Source: Amorphus coralli DSM 19760
Lineage (GTDB): Bacteria; Pseudomonadota; Alphaproteobacteria; Rhizobiales; Amorphaceae
DNA length: 64,000 nucleotides
Direction: 5' to 3'
NCBI RefSeq assembly: GCF_000374525.1
Contig: NZ_KB894573.1
Location: 325,745 to 389,744 of the forward strand
In this document: positions 47,218 through 57,788 of the stretch, one piece after another
Layout of the letters: every line of letters starts with the position of its first letter
Position numbering within the stretch: position 1 is the stretch's first letter
The notes under the pieces: model-generated
Database searches by the model: none
The model's input: only the letters and a program-made list of their open reading frames with translations
Told to the model about the DNA's origin: nothing
Program-made: the position numbers and the translations under genes

Positions 47218-48351
47218 ATGGCCCCCGACCGGCTCCGCGCCCTGCGCACCCTGATTGCCGACGCCTCCGACGAGATGGTGGATCCGCCGATCCTGCAGCC
47301 GGCGGAGGTCTTCCTCGATCTCGCCGGCGAGGACATCCGCCGCCGCCTGTTCGTCACCTCCACCGCGGCCGGTCGCGAGCTCTGCCTGCGCCCGGACTTC
47401 ACCATCCCGGTCTGCCTCGCCCACTGCGAGGACCGGCGCCCGGCCCCGGTCACCTACGGCTATATCGGCCCGGTCTTCCGTCAGCGCCGCACGGGTGCCG
47501 CGGAATTCCTTCAGGCCGGTGTCGAGTGGATCGGCCACGACGACCGCGAAGTCACCGACGCCCACTCGCTGTCGCTCGCAATGCGCGCCGCCGCCACGCT
47601 CGGGCTCGCCGCTCCGCAGATCCGGGTCGGCGACGCGACCCTGTTCGCCGCGCTGGTGGATGCGCTGCCACTGTCCGATGCCTGGCGCCGCCGCCTCGTC
47701 GCCTGGTTCGGCGAGCCGGAGCGGCTCGGCCAGGCGCTGGCCAAGCTCGCCGGCGGCCAGGAACTCACTACCGGCAAGGGTCCGGCCGGCCTCTCGCGGG
47801 CGCTGGGCAGCGTCGAGCCCGACGAGGCCCGCCGCATCGTTTCCGACATGCTGGGTGTTGCCGGCCTGTCCGTGGTTGGTGGCCGCACGGCGGACGAGAT
47901 CGCCGACCGGCTGCGCGACAGCGCCACGCTGTCGGCCGGCGACGGCGAAGCCCAGGCCGCCGCGCGCGTTCTCGAGCGCTACCTGGAAATCCGGGCACCG
48001 CTGGCCGACGCAGGCAGGGCACTCGCCGATTTCGCCGCTGCCGAGAGCGTCGACATCACCTCCGCCCTCACCGCCTTCGAGCGCCGCGTGGCGCTGTTCG
48101 GCGAGGCCGGCGTGCCTGTTGCCGACACCAGTTTCGCCGCCGATTTCGGCCGCCGCCTGGACTATTATACCGGCCTCGTCTTCGAGCTCTACGATCCCGC
48201 CCAGCCGGACGGCGCCCAGACCATCGGTGGCGGCCGCTACGACAAGCTCCTGTCGCTCCTCGGCGCCCCCGAGCCGGTGCCGGCCGTCGGCTTCTCGGTC
48301 TGGCTCGACCGGTTCGGCATCGAACCCGGCATCGGAGGAGACTGGTCATGA
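47218..48351 (+). CDS. hisZ: ATP phosphoribosyltransferase regulatory subunit
   Basis: 377 residues, a HisS-like catalytic domain without the anticodon-binding domain: [66 protein letters not shown] and [16 protein letters not shown]. HisZ forms a hetero-octamer with the short HisG and carries the histidine feedback site. Starts eight bases after hisS and overlaps hisG by four bases. Confidence 0.93.
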   Translation: MAPDRLRALRTLIADASDEMVDPPILQPAEVFLDLAGEDIRRRLFVTSTAAGRELCLRPDFTIPVCLAHCEDRRPAPVTYGYIGPVFRQRRTGAAEFLQAGVEWIGHDDREVTDAHSLSLAMRAAATLGLAAPQIRVGDATLFAALVDALPLSDAWRRRLVAWFGEPERLGQALAKLAGGQELTTGKGPAGLSRALGSVEPDEARRIVSDMLGVAGLSVVGGRTADEIADRLRDSATLSAGDGEAQAAARVLERYLEIRAPLADAGRALADFAAAESVDITSALTAFERRVALFGEAGVPVADTSFAADFGRRLDYYTGLVFELYDPAQPDGAQTIGGGRYDKLLSLLGAPEPVPAVGFSVWLDRFGIEPGIGGDWS

Positions 48352-49334
48352 GCGATCTGATCATCGCGATCCCCTCCAAGGGGCGGCTGGAAGAAAATGT
48401 CAGCCAGTTCTTCGACAGGGCCGGCCTGCAGATCCGACGCGCGAGCGGTTCGCGGCGCTATCGGGCGGGCGTGTCCGGTGTGGATGGCGTGGAGATCGCC
48501 TTCCTGTCCGCTTCCGAGATTGCCCGCGAACTTGTTGCCGGCAACGTCCACTTCGGCGTCACCGGCCTCGACCTTGTGCACGAGACCCTGGCTGACGCCA
48601 CCGAGCGCGCCGAGGCCATCCACCTGGTCACGCCGCTCGGCTTCGGCCACGCCGATGTGGTTGTCGCCGTGCCCTCGGTCTGGATCGATGTGGAAACCGT
48701 CGACGATCTGGCCGAGGTGGCGGAAGACTTCCGTGCCCGCCGGGGCCAGCGCCTGCGCGTCGCCACCAAGTACGTGAACCTGGCGCGGCGCCATTTCGCC
48801 GACGCCGGCATCGTCGACTACCGGATCGTGGAAAGCCTGGGCGCCACCGAAGGCACCCCGGCCGCGGGCTCGGCCGAGATCATCGTCGACATCACCACCA
48901 CAGGCTCCACGCTGTCGGCCAATGCGCTGAAAGTGATCGAGGGCGGCGTGATCCTCGCCTCCGAGGCGCACCTCGTGGCGGCCCGCAGCGCCGACTGGAC
49001 GCCGGCAGCCAGAACCGCGGCCACCACCGTGCTCGACCGCATCGGCGCCGAGTTGCGCGCTCGCGCCGTTCGCGAGATCCGGGCCGTGGTGGACGATGCG
49101 GGACAGCGTGCGGCCCAGGCCGCTAACCTGTTCGGCACCGCTGCGCCGTTCGGCACGACCGCCGTGCCGCTCACGCTTCACTGTCCCGCAAAGGATGCCT
49201 ATCGCTGCGCCCAGTGGCTGAAGGAGCAGGGCGCCGAAACGGTGACGATCGCCCGGCTCGATGACGTCTTCGAGCCGTCGAACCCGCTGCTCGCCGCCTT
49301 CCAGGCGGCCATGGCCGACCGCTTCGCCGGCTGA
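48348..49334 (+). CDS. hisG: ATP phosphoribosyltransferase catalytic subunit
   Basis: 328 residues. [21 protein letters not shown] at the N-terminus, PRPP-loop [14 protein letters not shown] (here [18 protein letters not shown]), [13 protein letters not shown]. First step of histidine synthesis: ATP + PRPP to phosphoribosyl-ATP. It is longer than the minimal short-form HisG (about 210-230 residues), as in other alphaproteobacteria, where a C-terminal extension is present although HisZ supplies regulation. GGAGGAG before the ATG. Confidence 0.93.
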   Translation: MSDLIIAIPSKGRLEENVSQFFDRAGLQIRRASGSRRYRAGVSGVDGVEIAFLSASEIARELVAGNVHFGVTGLDLVHETLADATERAEAIHLVTPLGFGHADVVVAVPSVWIDVETVDDLAEVAEDFRARRGQRLRVATKYVNLARRHFADAGIVDYRIVESLGATEGTPAAGSAEIIVDITTTGSTLSANALKVIEGGVILASEAHLVAARSADWTPAARTAATTVLDRIGAELRARAVREIRAVVDDAGQRAAQAANLFGTAAPFGTTAVPLTLHCPAKDAYRCAQWLKEQGAETVTIARLDDVFEPSNPLLAAFQAAMADRFAG

Positions 49335-49353
49335 TCCGCGCCGCAAACGCAAA

Positions 49354-49388
49354 GAGGCCGTCTGCCGGGGGGGACAACAGACGGCCTC
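49354..49388. terminator. Hairpin at end of his operon
   Basis: GAGGCCGTCTG and CAGACGGCCTC form a perfect 11-base stem with a 13-base loop rich in G. T-rich sequence follows in both directions (GGTTGCTTGTTG plus; CTTTGCGTTTGC minus), so it may end both hisG and tag transcripts. Confidence 0.7.
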
Positions 49389-49569
49389 GGTTGCTTGTTG
49401 CGACCGGCGGTGAGGGAAGAGGAACGCTTTGCCGGGCGCTGTCCTGCAACTGTGAGATCTACGCCAGCCCCCTCTTGCCGGATCACGCCCGGCGATCACG
49501 GGAGCGTGAGCGGCGCCCTCTCCGCTTAGACCGGGCATCGGGCGGCCCACCAGAGGGCCGCGACGGGGG

Positions 49570-50211
49570 TCAGACGGGCCGCACGAACGCGGCGCGCTCC
49601 GCCTCGACCTGCTCCCGGATCACGCAGCCCTCGATGTGGTCGTTCACCAGCCCCACCGACTGCATGAAGGCGTAGAGCGTGGTCGGCCCGACGAAGCTCC
49701 ACCCCCGCCGGCGCAGCTCCTTGGCCATGGCGCGCGACTGGTCGGTTTCCGTGAGGGTGCGCAGGCTGTCCCAGTCGGCCCGTGCCGGCCGCTCGGAGGG
49801 GTCCGGCTCGAAGCGCCAGACGAACGATGCCAGGGTCCCCTCGGTCTCGATGAGATCGCAGGCGCGCTGCGCGTTGTTGATGGCCGATTCGATCTTGCGC
49901 CGGTGCCGGACGATGCCCGGGTTCTCCAGCAGACGCTCCACGTCGGCTTCGGTGAAACGGGCCACGGCCTCGATGTCGAAGCCGGAGAAGGCGGCGCGGA
50001 AGTTCTCCCGCTTGCGCAGGATGGTCAGCCAGGACAGACCAGACTGGAAGCCCTCCAGCACGATCTTCTCGAAGAGCCGCCAGTCGTTGGCGACCGGCCG
50101 TCCCCACTCCTGGTCGTGGTAGGCCTGATAGTCCGGCAGGTTTCCCTGCCAGAAGCAGCGGGCGCAGCCATCCTCGCCCGTGATCAGCCCGTCCCTGCCG
50201 TCCTCGGCCAT
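49570..50211 (-). CDS. tag: DNA-3-methyladenine glycosylase I
   Basis: 213 residues. CARCFWQGNLPDYQAYHDQEWGRPV at the N-terminus, EGFQSGLSWLTILRKRENFRAAF, WSFVGPTTLYAFMQSVGLVNDHIEGC at the C-terminus: the Tag family, with the Cys/His zinc ligands at both ends. Excises 3-methyladenine from alkylated DNA. GGAGGACC precedes the ATG at 50211. Confidence 0.95.
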   Translation of the reverse strand: MAEDGRDGLITGEDGCARCFWQGNLPDYQAYHDQEWGRPVANDWRLFEKIVLEGFQSGLSWLTILRKRENFRAAFSGFDIEAVARFTEADVERLLENPGIVRHRRKIESAINNAQRACDLIETEGTLASFVWRFEPDPSERPARADWDSLRTLTETDQSRAMAKELRRRGWSFVGPTTLYAFMQSVGLVNDHIEGCVIREQVEAERAAFVRPV

Positions 50212-50417
50212 TGGTCCTCCGACTCGTTTGTCCAACCGCGCCCATCCTAGACCGGCGCCGCCCGCGGCCGATAGCGGCGTACATGTCTGGCGCAACCCTT
50301 CCCGACTAGTCAGGTTCCCGCACGGCGGCCACCCGATTGCGAGCGCCGCGCACTTGCGCTCCGCGATCGGGATTTGCGATGCTTTGGCCGCCTTCACGGG
50401 GATCCGGCAATCGGGCC

Positions 50418-51146
50418 ATGTTCAAGCGACGGCTCGCGCTGGCGAGCACACTTCTGGCGGTGGTGATGGGTGCCGTCTTCTGGTCCGCGGACACGTCCGC
50501 GTCGACCTCGGGCGCGCTCGCGCCCGACCGGCTCCGCGACGGCTTCTTCAAGGTCGTGTTCGGGCTGGAATACGGGCGCCATCACGGCGATTCCCAACGC
50601 GTGAAGAAGTTCGCCGAAACGGTCCGCTTCCACGTCATCAATCTCGCCCGGGAAGATCACACCGCCAACGTTCATTCCTTCGTCGCCAGCCTGCCCACAC
50701 GCGTCGGCGGCCTGCGCGCCATGCTGGTGCGCGAACGGGAAAAGGCGAACTTCGTGATCTTCCTCGTCGACCGCGACGAGTTCGCCACCGTGGTCTCCCG
50801 GGAACTCCGGGCCGACGCGGTGGCCATGGGCGCGCGTTGCCTGGTGGGCGTGCGCACCCGCCAGGGCCGCATCGTGTCGTCCACCGCGGTGATCGTCGCC
50901 GACGACCCCTACCTCTTCAAGCGCTGCATGGTGGAGGAGATCCTGCAGGGGCTGGGGCCGATGAACGACGACGACTCCCTGAGCGAGAGCGTCTTCAACG
51001 ATACCTCGCGCCACACCAGCTTCACCGAATTCGACCGGCAGCTGATGCGCATCCTCTATCATCCGGCCATCCGTCCCGGCATGACCGGGGCGCAGGTGCA
51101 CGAGGTCCTGCCGCGGGTCTTCCTCGATCTCGGCTATTATCGCTGA
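50418..51146 (+). CDS. DUF2927 exported protein
   Basis: 242 residues. A signal peptide/anchor (LALASTLLAVVMGAVFWSADTSAS) at the N-terminus, then VKKFAETVRFHVINLAREDHTANVHSFVASLPTRVGGLRA and the YLFKRCMVEEILQGLGPMNDDDSLSESVFND block typical of DUF2927. Members may be zinc-binding periplasmic or lipoprotein-like but no function is established. An in-frame ATG 13 codons upstream is possible; 50418 gives the basic start MFKRR. Confidence 0.8.
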   Translation: MFKRRLALASTLLAVVMGAVFWSADTSASTSGALAPDRLRDGFFKVVFGLEYGRHHGDSQRVKKFAETVRFHVINLAREDHTANVHSFVASLPTRVGGLRAMLVREREKANFVIFLVDRDEFATVVSRELRADAVAMGARCLVGVRTRQGRIVSSTAVIVADDPYLFKRCMVEEILQGLGPMNDDDSLSESVFNDTSRHTSFTEFDRQLMRILYHPAIRPGMTGAQVHEVLPRVFLDLGYYR

Positions 51147-51174
51147 GGGTCCGATCGAGCCCAGGAAAGGTGTC

Positions 51175-51218
51175 GCGTTTCCGGATGGCGAACCGGTTCC
51201 CGCTTCGCCCGGAAACGC
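51175..51218. terminator. Large nested hairpin between convergent genes
   Basis: GCGTTTCCG, a three-base bulge, GGCGAA, loop, TTCGCC, CGGAAACGC: 15 base pairs. Directly before the stop of the AEC transporter gene. Likely a bidirectional terminator; its outer sequence resembles the GGAAA/TTTCC extragenic repeats at 43453. Confidence 0.55.
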
Positions 51219-51219
51219 T

Positions 51220-52179
51220 TCAGTGCCCGAAAATGGTCAGCCAGAAGCCCATCATGAACAGCGAAGCCGCCGTCGACAGCGTGATGGTGGTGGCTGACAG
51301 GGCGTGCCCTGTCCCCACCCTGGTCGCGATCAGGTAGGCATTGACGCCCGTCGGGCAGGTGGCGCCGATGGTCGCCACCGCCACGTAGAGCGGCGGCATG
51401 TGGGCGACGTAGCGCGCGATCAGGTAGACGGTGATCGGCAGCACCAGCACCTTCAGACCGGTCAGCCAGAGCGCCGGCATGATGGAGCCGCTGACGCCGT
51501 AGCGCTTCAGCGCCATGCCGAGCGCCAGCAGCGCGCAGGGAATGGCGATATCGGCGATCCGGTCGATGAGCACGCGCGGCACGCCGTCGAACGGCAGTCC
51601 CGTCGCATTGTAGGCGACACCGCCGAGCGTGCCGATGATGATCGGGTTCTTGGCCAGCGCGATCACCACGCGCCGGGCCACGATCAGGATGTTGAGCCCC
51701 TCCTTGGACAACCCGTCTTGGTGCGCGGCGATCTCCGTGTGGATCGCGCTCACCGTCATCATCACCGCCAGGTGGATGGTGACCAGCACCAGGATGATGA
51801 CCAGCCCTTCCTCGCCGAAGGCCTGGTTGACCACCGGGATGCCGAGCAGGACGAGGTTGGAGTAGCTCGCCGAAATGCCGGCCACCACACCGGCCCGGGC
51901 ATCGCGCTTGAAGCCGCGGCGCACGATCAGCGTCGCCAGCGTCCAGACCAGCGCCACCCCGGCGAAGTAGGTCAGCCAGAACGGCCAGGGCGAGACCTCC
52001 GGCCAGCCCGCCGTCGAGAGCGTGCGGAACAGGAGCAGCGGCAGGCTGATGGTAAAGACGAACTCGCCCAGCGCATCGCCGATCTGATCGCCGATGAGCC
52101 CGACCGCCACGGCGAAATAGCCGATGCCGATGAGACCGAAGACGGGAAGGATGACGCCGAGCAGCGCTTGCGTGGACAT
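51220..52179 (-). CDS. AEC-family (auxin efflux carrier-like) transporter
   Basis: 319 residues, ten hydrophobic segments. LPVFGLIGIGYFAVAVGLIG, SLPLLLFRTLSTAGWPE, and the C-terminal YVAHMPPLYVAVATIGATCPTGVNAYLIA half are typical AEC (PIN-like, MdcF-like) proteins that move organic acids. Malonyl-CoA decarboxylase in the window is too far away to suggest a malonate link. Start at 52179 chosen over a GTG at 52200. Confidence 0.88.
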   Translation of the reverse strand: MSTQALLGVILPVFGLIGIGYFAVAVGLIGDQIGDALGEFVFTISLPLLLFRTLSTAGWPEVSPWPFWLTYFAGVALVWTLATLIVRRGFKRDARAGVVAGISASYSNLVLLGIPVVNQAFGEEGLVIILVLVTIHLAVMMTVSAIHTEIAAHQDGLSKEGLNILIVARRVVIALAKNPIIIGTLGGVAYNATGLPFDGVPRVLIDRIADIAIPCALLALGMALKRYGVSGSIMPALWLTGLKVLVLPITVYLIARYVAHMPPLYVAVATIGATCPTGVNAYLIATRVGTGHALSATTITLSTAASLFMMGFWLTIFGH

Positions 52180-52262
52180 GCTCGTTTTCTGGTATCGCAC
52201 AAGAAGGTGGCTCGGAAGCCCCGCCGGCGGGACCCTCCCCCGCCGCTACGGCATGGGTCGGC

Positions 52263-53048
52263 TCAGCCGGTGTCGGAAACGCCGATGGCGAACAGGCCGG
52301 GGCCGTGAAGCTTGAGCCAGCGTCGGGCCTCCGGCGTGCGGGGCGCCAGCTCTTCCGTCAGCCGCCAGAACCGGTCGGAATGGTTGTGCTCGACCAGGTG
52401 CGCCACCTCGTGCGCGGCGACATAGTCGAGCACGAAAGCCGGCGCCAGGATGAGCCGCCAGGAGTAGGAGAGCGCCCCGGTCCGGGTGCACGACCCCCAC
52501 TGGGAACGGGTATCGCGCACCCGCACGCTGGTGATCTTCCGGCCGACCGTCGCGGCATGGCGAACCGAGGCCTCCTCGAGGTCCTCGCGCGCCATGCGCT
52601 TCAGGCCGTCGCTCACGCGCCGTGCCAGGTGGCGCTCCTGCCCGGCCACGCAGAACAGGCGTTCGCCCTCGACCACGTCCAGCCAGACGGTGCCGCGCCG
52701 CCCGGGATAGTGGCGGATCCGATGGTCCTCGCCGCGCAGCGGAAACACCGCCCCGTCGGCAAAGGCCACCGCGGGCGCCTGGCGGGCCAACTTGTCTGCG
52801 AGCCAGCCGGTGTGGCCGCGCACGAAGCCGTCGATCACCGCGTCCGCCATGGCGACGGGCGCCGTTACGATGGGGGCGCCGCCGGTGGGAATGCGCAGGG
52901 TGGCGCGGCGCGCGCGCCGGGATCGCCGGACGGCGACGGTGATCGCGCGTCCGTCCAGGTCCAGCGCGATGGCGGTGAGCGGCGGCGTCGGCAAGGCGGT
53001 GGTCCGATGGCTGCGAGGTCGAATCGTGGTGGCTGAGATCTCTACCAT
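52263..53048 (-). CDS. YgjP-like (M48/DUF45) metallopeptidase
   Basis: 261 residues. The HExxH zinc motif sits in AAHEVAHLVEHNHSDRFW at about residues 211-228. Preceded by RDTRSQWGSCTRTGALSYSWRLI, the WGSC signature of YgjP/SprT-like DUF45 proteins. N-terminal half is Arg-rich beta structure. Likely a cytoplasmic zinc metalloprotein; substrate unknown. Start ATG at 53048 has no strong ribosome site. Confidence 0.88.
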   Translation of the reverse strand: MVEISATTIRPRSHRTTALPTPPLTAIALDLDGRAITVAVRRSRRARRATLRIPTGGAPIVTAPVAMADAVIDGFVRGHTGWLADKLARQAPAVAFADGAVFPLRGEDHRIRHYPGRRGTVWLDVVEGERLFCVAGQERHLARRVSDGLKRMAREDLEEASVRHAATVGRKITSVRVRDTRSQWGSCTRTGALSYSWRLILAPAFVLDYVAAHEVAHLVEHNHSDRFWRLTEELAPRTPEARRWLKLHGPGLFAIGVSDTG

Positions 53049-53077
53049 GGCGCACCGGGCGCACCGCGCAACCGGAC

Positions 53078-53104
53078 AAAAAAACGGGCCGCGTCGCGGC
53101 CCGT
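53078..53104 (-). terminator. Intrinsic terminator after the DUF2852 gene
   Basis: Minus strand: ACGGGCCGCG and its complement form a ten-base stem with a one-base loop centre, followed by TTTTTTT. Confidence 0.88.
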
Positions 53105-53161
53105 CGAAGGGGAGGTCAGGACCCGAAGGTCGGGATCGCAAGGGGCATGCGCCCCTTGCCG

Positions 53162-53599
53162 TCAGGCCCGATGCGGCTCGGGCGTCGTGTCCGTCTGCGG
53201 CGCGGAATCCGCCCCGTTGTGACGGGCGGCCATGAACCGGTCGAACTCCTCCTGGTCCCGCGCGCGGCGCAGGTTGTGCAGGAAGTCGTCGAACTCGGCA
53301 CGCATGGCGTCGATCTTGCGGCGCTCTTCCTCGAGACGGGCAAGCTCGCGCTCGCGATACTCGTCGAAAGCGACGTTTCCGGTCCGGCTCGTGCCGGCAA
53401 AGGCGGTGTCCTTCATCTTGCGCATGGAGCATCCCCGAAAATGGCCGCGCGCGTCGTCCGCGACACGGTGAAAGTGGTCGCCCCACAGGATGTAGGCGAG
53501 CATGGCCAGACCGAGCGGCCAGAACACGATGAACCCGAGAATCATCAGGAAGGTCGTGAGCGGCGTCCAAGCCGGGCGAAGGGCAAGAGTGTTTGTCAT
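53162..53599 (-). CDS. DUF2852 membrane protein
   Basis: 145 residues. PAWTPLTTFLMILGFIVFWPLGLAMLAYILWGD is a single hydrophobic stretch at about residues 9-40, the DUF2852 signature. A charged coiled-coil-like helix follows (DEYRERELARLEEERRKIDAMRAEF) and an acidic tail. Small DUF2852 proteins are common in Rhizobiales; function unknown. An alternative ATG nine bases upstream is possible. Confidence 0.82.
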   Translation of the reverse strand: MTNTLALRPAWTPLTTFLMILGFIVFWPLGLAMLAYILWGDHFHRVADDARGHFRGCSMRKMKDTAFAGTSRTGNVAFDEYRERELARLEEERRKIDAMRAEFDDFLHNLRRARDQEEFDRFMAARHNGADSAPQTDTTPEPHRA

Positions 53600-53802
53600 C
53601 GTCCGTTCCATCCAATCCAACGATGACTTTGAGGTGGGGAGCCCCCCGGACAGCTTCAAGAAAAATCGGACAACCGCTTCTTCCGAAAGCTTGTTTCGCC
53701 CCACTGTTGGAGGGCGGCCGAAGACGACCGCGCGCGCGGAAGCTTGCGCGCACTTGCCGCACGTGTGCCATCCCGGCGAACACCCTTCCGGGCGGCCGGC
53801 GC

Positions 53803-55443
<1,641 letters not shown>

Positions 55444-55450
55444 CGCGGCC

Positions 55451-56620
55451 TCATACGAACGTCTTGCGCGGATCGAAGGCGTCGCGCACCGCCTCGCCGA
55501 TGAAGATCAGCAGCGAGAGCATGATGGAGATCACCAGGAAGCCGGTGATGCCGAGCCAGGGGGCCTGCAAATTGTTCTTGCCCTGGGCCAGCAGTTCGCC
55601 CAGCGACGGCGAGCCCGGCGGCAGGCCAAAGCCGAGAAAGTCCAGCGACGTCAGCGTGGTGATCGAGCCGTTCAGGATGAACGGCATGAAGGTCAGCGTC
55701 GCCACCATCGCGTTCGGCAACAGGTGGCGCCACATAATCGTCCGGTTGCCGACGCCCAGCGCCTTGGCTGCGGTCACGTATTCGAAATTGCGCGCGCGCA
55801 GGAACTCCGCCCGCACGACGCCAACCAGCGCCACCCAGGAAAACAGCAGCAAGATGCCCAACAGCACCCAGAAGCTCGGCGCGAGCACCGCGGAGATGAT
55901 GAGCAGCAGGTAAAGCGCCGGGATCGAGGTCCAAACCTCGATGACGCGCTGGAAGATCAGGTCGGTCCAGCCGCCGAAATAGCCCTGCACCGCGCCGGCG
56001 CCGACGCCCACCACCGACGACAGGACGGTCAGGACCAGACCGAACAGGACGGAAATGCGGAAGCCGTAGATCAGCCGCGCCATCACGTCGCGGCCCTGAT
56101 CGTCGGTGCCGAGCCAGTTCCAGTTCCACACCGTGCAGTTGGGATCGGCGGTGCCGTCGACATAGCCCTGGCAGCGCTCGGCCTGGTCCAGCATCCAGGT
56201 CGGCGGTGACGGTGCGGGCACCGGCAGCTCGTTGTTGACGGTGTTGTAGGAGTAGCGGATCGGCGGCCAGACCATCCAGCCGTTGGCCTCGATCTCCTCC
56301 TGGATGAAGGGGTCGCGGTAGTCGGTGACGGCCAGGAAGCCGCCGAACTTCTCCTCCGGGTAATCCACGAACACAGGCGACAGGATCTCGCCCTTGTAGG
56401 AGACGATCAGCGGCCGGTCATTGGCGAGAAACTCGGCGAACAGCGTCAGCACGAACAGGACCAGGAAGATCCACAGCGACCAGAAGCCCCGCCGGTGGCC
56501 CCGGAAGTTGCGCCAGCGCCGCTTGTTCAGCGGCGACAGGGTGATCACGCCCCGCCCGGTCGCAGGCGCGTCCGCCACCGGCGAGAACTCGTCGTGGGAA
56601 GGTTCGAGACGGGCTTCCAC
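55451..56620 (-). CDS. yejE: Peptide ABC transporter permease
   Basis: 389 residues. A soluble N-terminal stretch and first helix, a periplasmic region (YKGEILSPVFVDYPEEKFGGFLAVTDYRDPF...), then five helices with the EAA-like loop EYVTAAKALGVGNRTIMWRHLLPNA. Oligopeptide permease class with a long periplasmic insertion, typical of YejE. Two bases after yejB. Confidence 0.92.
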   Translation of the reverse strand: MEARLEPSHDEFSPVADAPATGRGVITLSPLNKRRWRNFRGHRRGFWSLWIFLVLFVLTLFAEFLANDRPLIVSYKGEILSPVFVDYPEEKFGGFLAVTDYRDPFIQEEIEANGWMVWPPIRYSYNTVNNELPVPAPSPPTWMLDQAERCQGYVDGTADPNCTVWNWNWLGTDDQGRDVMARLIYGFRISVLFGLVLTVLSSVVGVGAGAVQGYFGGWTDLIFQRVIEVWTSIPALYLLLIISAVLAPSFWVLLGILLLFSWVALVGVVRAEFLRARNFEYVTAAKALGVGNRTIMWRHLLPNAMVATLTFMPFILNGSITTLTSLDFLGFGLPPGSPSLGELLAQGKNNLQAPWLGITGFLVISIMLSLLIFIGEAVRDAFDPRKTFV

Positions 56621-56621
56621 C

Positions 56622-57776
56622 TCAGACCTCCCGGCTTTCGAAGTCGATCCGGGGGTCGACCCACATATAGGTCAGGTCGGTGATCAGGTTCACCACCAGC
56701 CCCACCAGCGAGAAGATGTAGAGGGTCGCGAACACCACCGCGTAGTCGCGGTTGATGATGGATTCGAAGCCCAGAAGCCCCAGCCCGTCGAGCGAGAAGA
56801 TTGTCTCGATCAGCAGCGAGCCGGTGAAGAAGGCGGAGATGAACGCCCCCGGGAAGCCCGCGATGATGATCAGCATGGCGTTGCGGAAGACGTGGCCGTA
56901 GAGCACCTGCCGCTCCGTCAGCCCCTTCATCCGCGCCGTCATCACGTACTGCTTGCGGATCTCCTCCAGGAACGAGTTCTTGGTGAGCAGGGTCGTGGTG
57001 GCGAAGGCCGACAGCGACATGGCGATGATCGGCAGGGTCAGATGCCAGAAATAGTCGGGAATGACGACGGTAACGCAGCGATGGGCGTCGAAGGCGGCGT
57101 TCCAGGGCGCGCACGTCGCCCCCCTCACCCCTTCCGACAACAGCCCTCTCAGCGGGAACAGGTCGAGGAAGGATCCGCCGGCGAACAGCACGATCAGCAG
57201 CACGGCGAACAGGAAGCCCGGGATCGCGTAACCGATGATGACGACGGCGGATGTCCACACATCGAAGCGCGAGCCGTCGCGCATGGCCTTGGAAATGCCG
57301 AGCGGAATGGAAATGCCGTAGGAAATCAGCGTCATCCACAGGCCGAGCGAGACGGAGACCGGCAGCTTCTCGCCGATCAGCTCGAGCACGCCGATGTCGC
57401 GGAAATAGCTCTGGCCGAAATCGAACCGCAGATAATTCCACAACATCAGCGCAAAGCGCTCGACCGGCGGCTTGTCGAAGCCGAACTGCGCCTCCAGGTC
57501 GCGGATGAATTCCGGGTCGAGGCCCTGGGCGCCGCGATATTTCGAACTGATGTCGCCGGAGCCGGCGCTCGACGACCCCGGTTCGGAGCCGCCGGCGAAG
57601 TCGCCGCCCCCGCCGGAAATGCGGGCGGTCGCCGATACGTCCATGCCGGAGAGCTGGGCGATCACCCGCTCCACCGGCCCGCCTGGGGCGAACTGAACGA
57701 CCAGGAAGGAAATCAGCATGATCCCGAACAGGGTCGGCAGGATCAGCAGCAGGCGTCGAAGAATGTAGGAGGCCAT
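56622..57776 (-). CDS. yejB: Peptide ABC transporter permease
   Basis: 384 residues. N-terminal helix SYILRRLLLILPTLFGIMLISFLVVQFAPGGPVE, a Gly/Ser-rich loop (SATARISGGGGDFAGGSEPGS), then helices with TARMKGLTERQVLYGHVFRNAM. An extra loop (VRGATCAPWNAAFDAHRCVTV) with two cysteines sits between helices and could be disulfide-bonded on the periplasmic side. Pairs with YejE. Ends one base before yejE. Confidence 0.92.
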   Translation of the reverse strand: MASYILRRLLLILPTLFGIMLISFLVVQFAPGGPVERVIAQLSGMDVSATARISGGGGDFAGGSEPGSSSAGSGDISSKYRGAQGLDPEFIRDLEAQFGFDKPPVERFALMLWNYLRFDFGQSYFRDIGVLELIGEKLPVSVSLGLWMTLISYGISIPLGISKAMRDGSRFDVWTSAVVIIGYAIPGFLFAVLLIVLFAGGSFLDLFPLRGLLSEGVRGATCAPWNAAFDAHRCVTVVIPDYFWHLTLPIIAMSLSAFATTTLLTKNSFLEEIRKQYVMTARMKGLTERQVLYGHVFRNAMLIIIAGFPGAFISAFFTGSLLIETIFSLDGLGLLGFESIINRDYAVVFATLYIFSLVGLVVNLITDLTYMWVDPRIDFESREV

Positions 57777-57788
57777 CGAGGCGGGATC

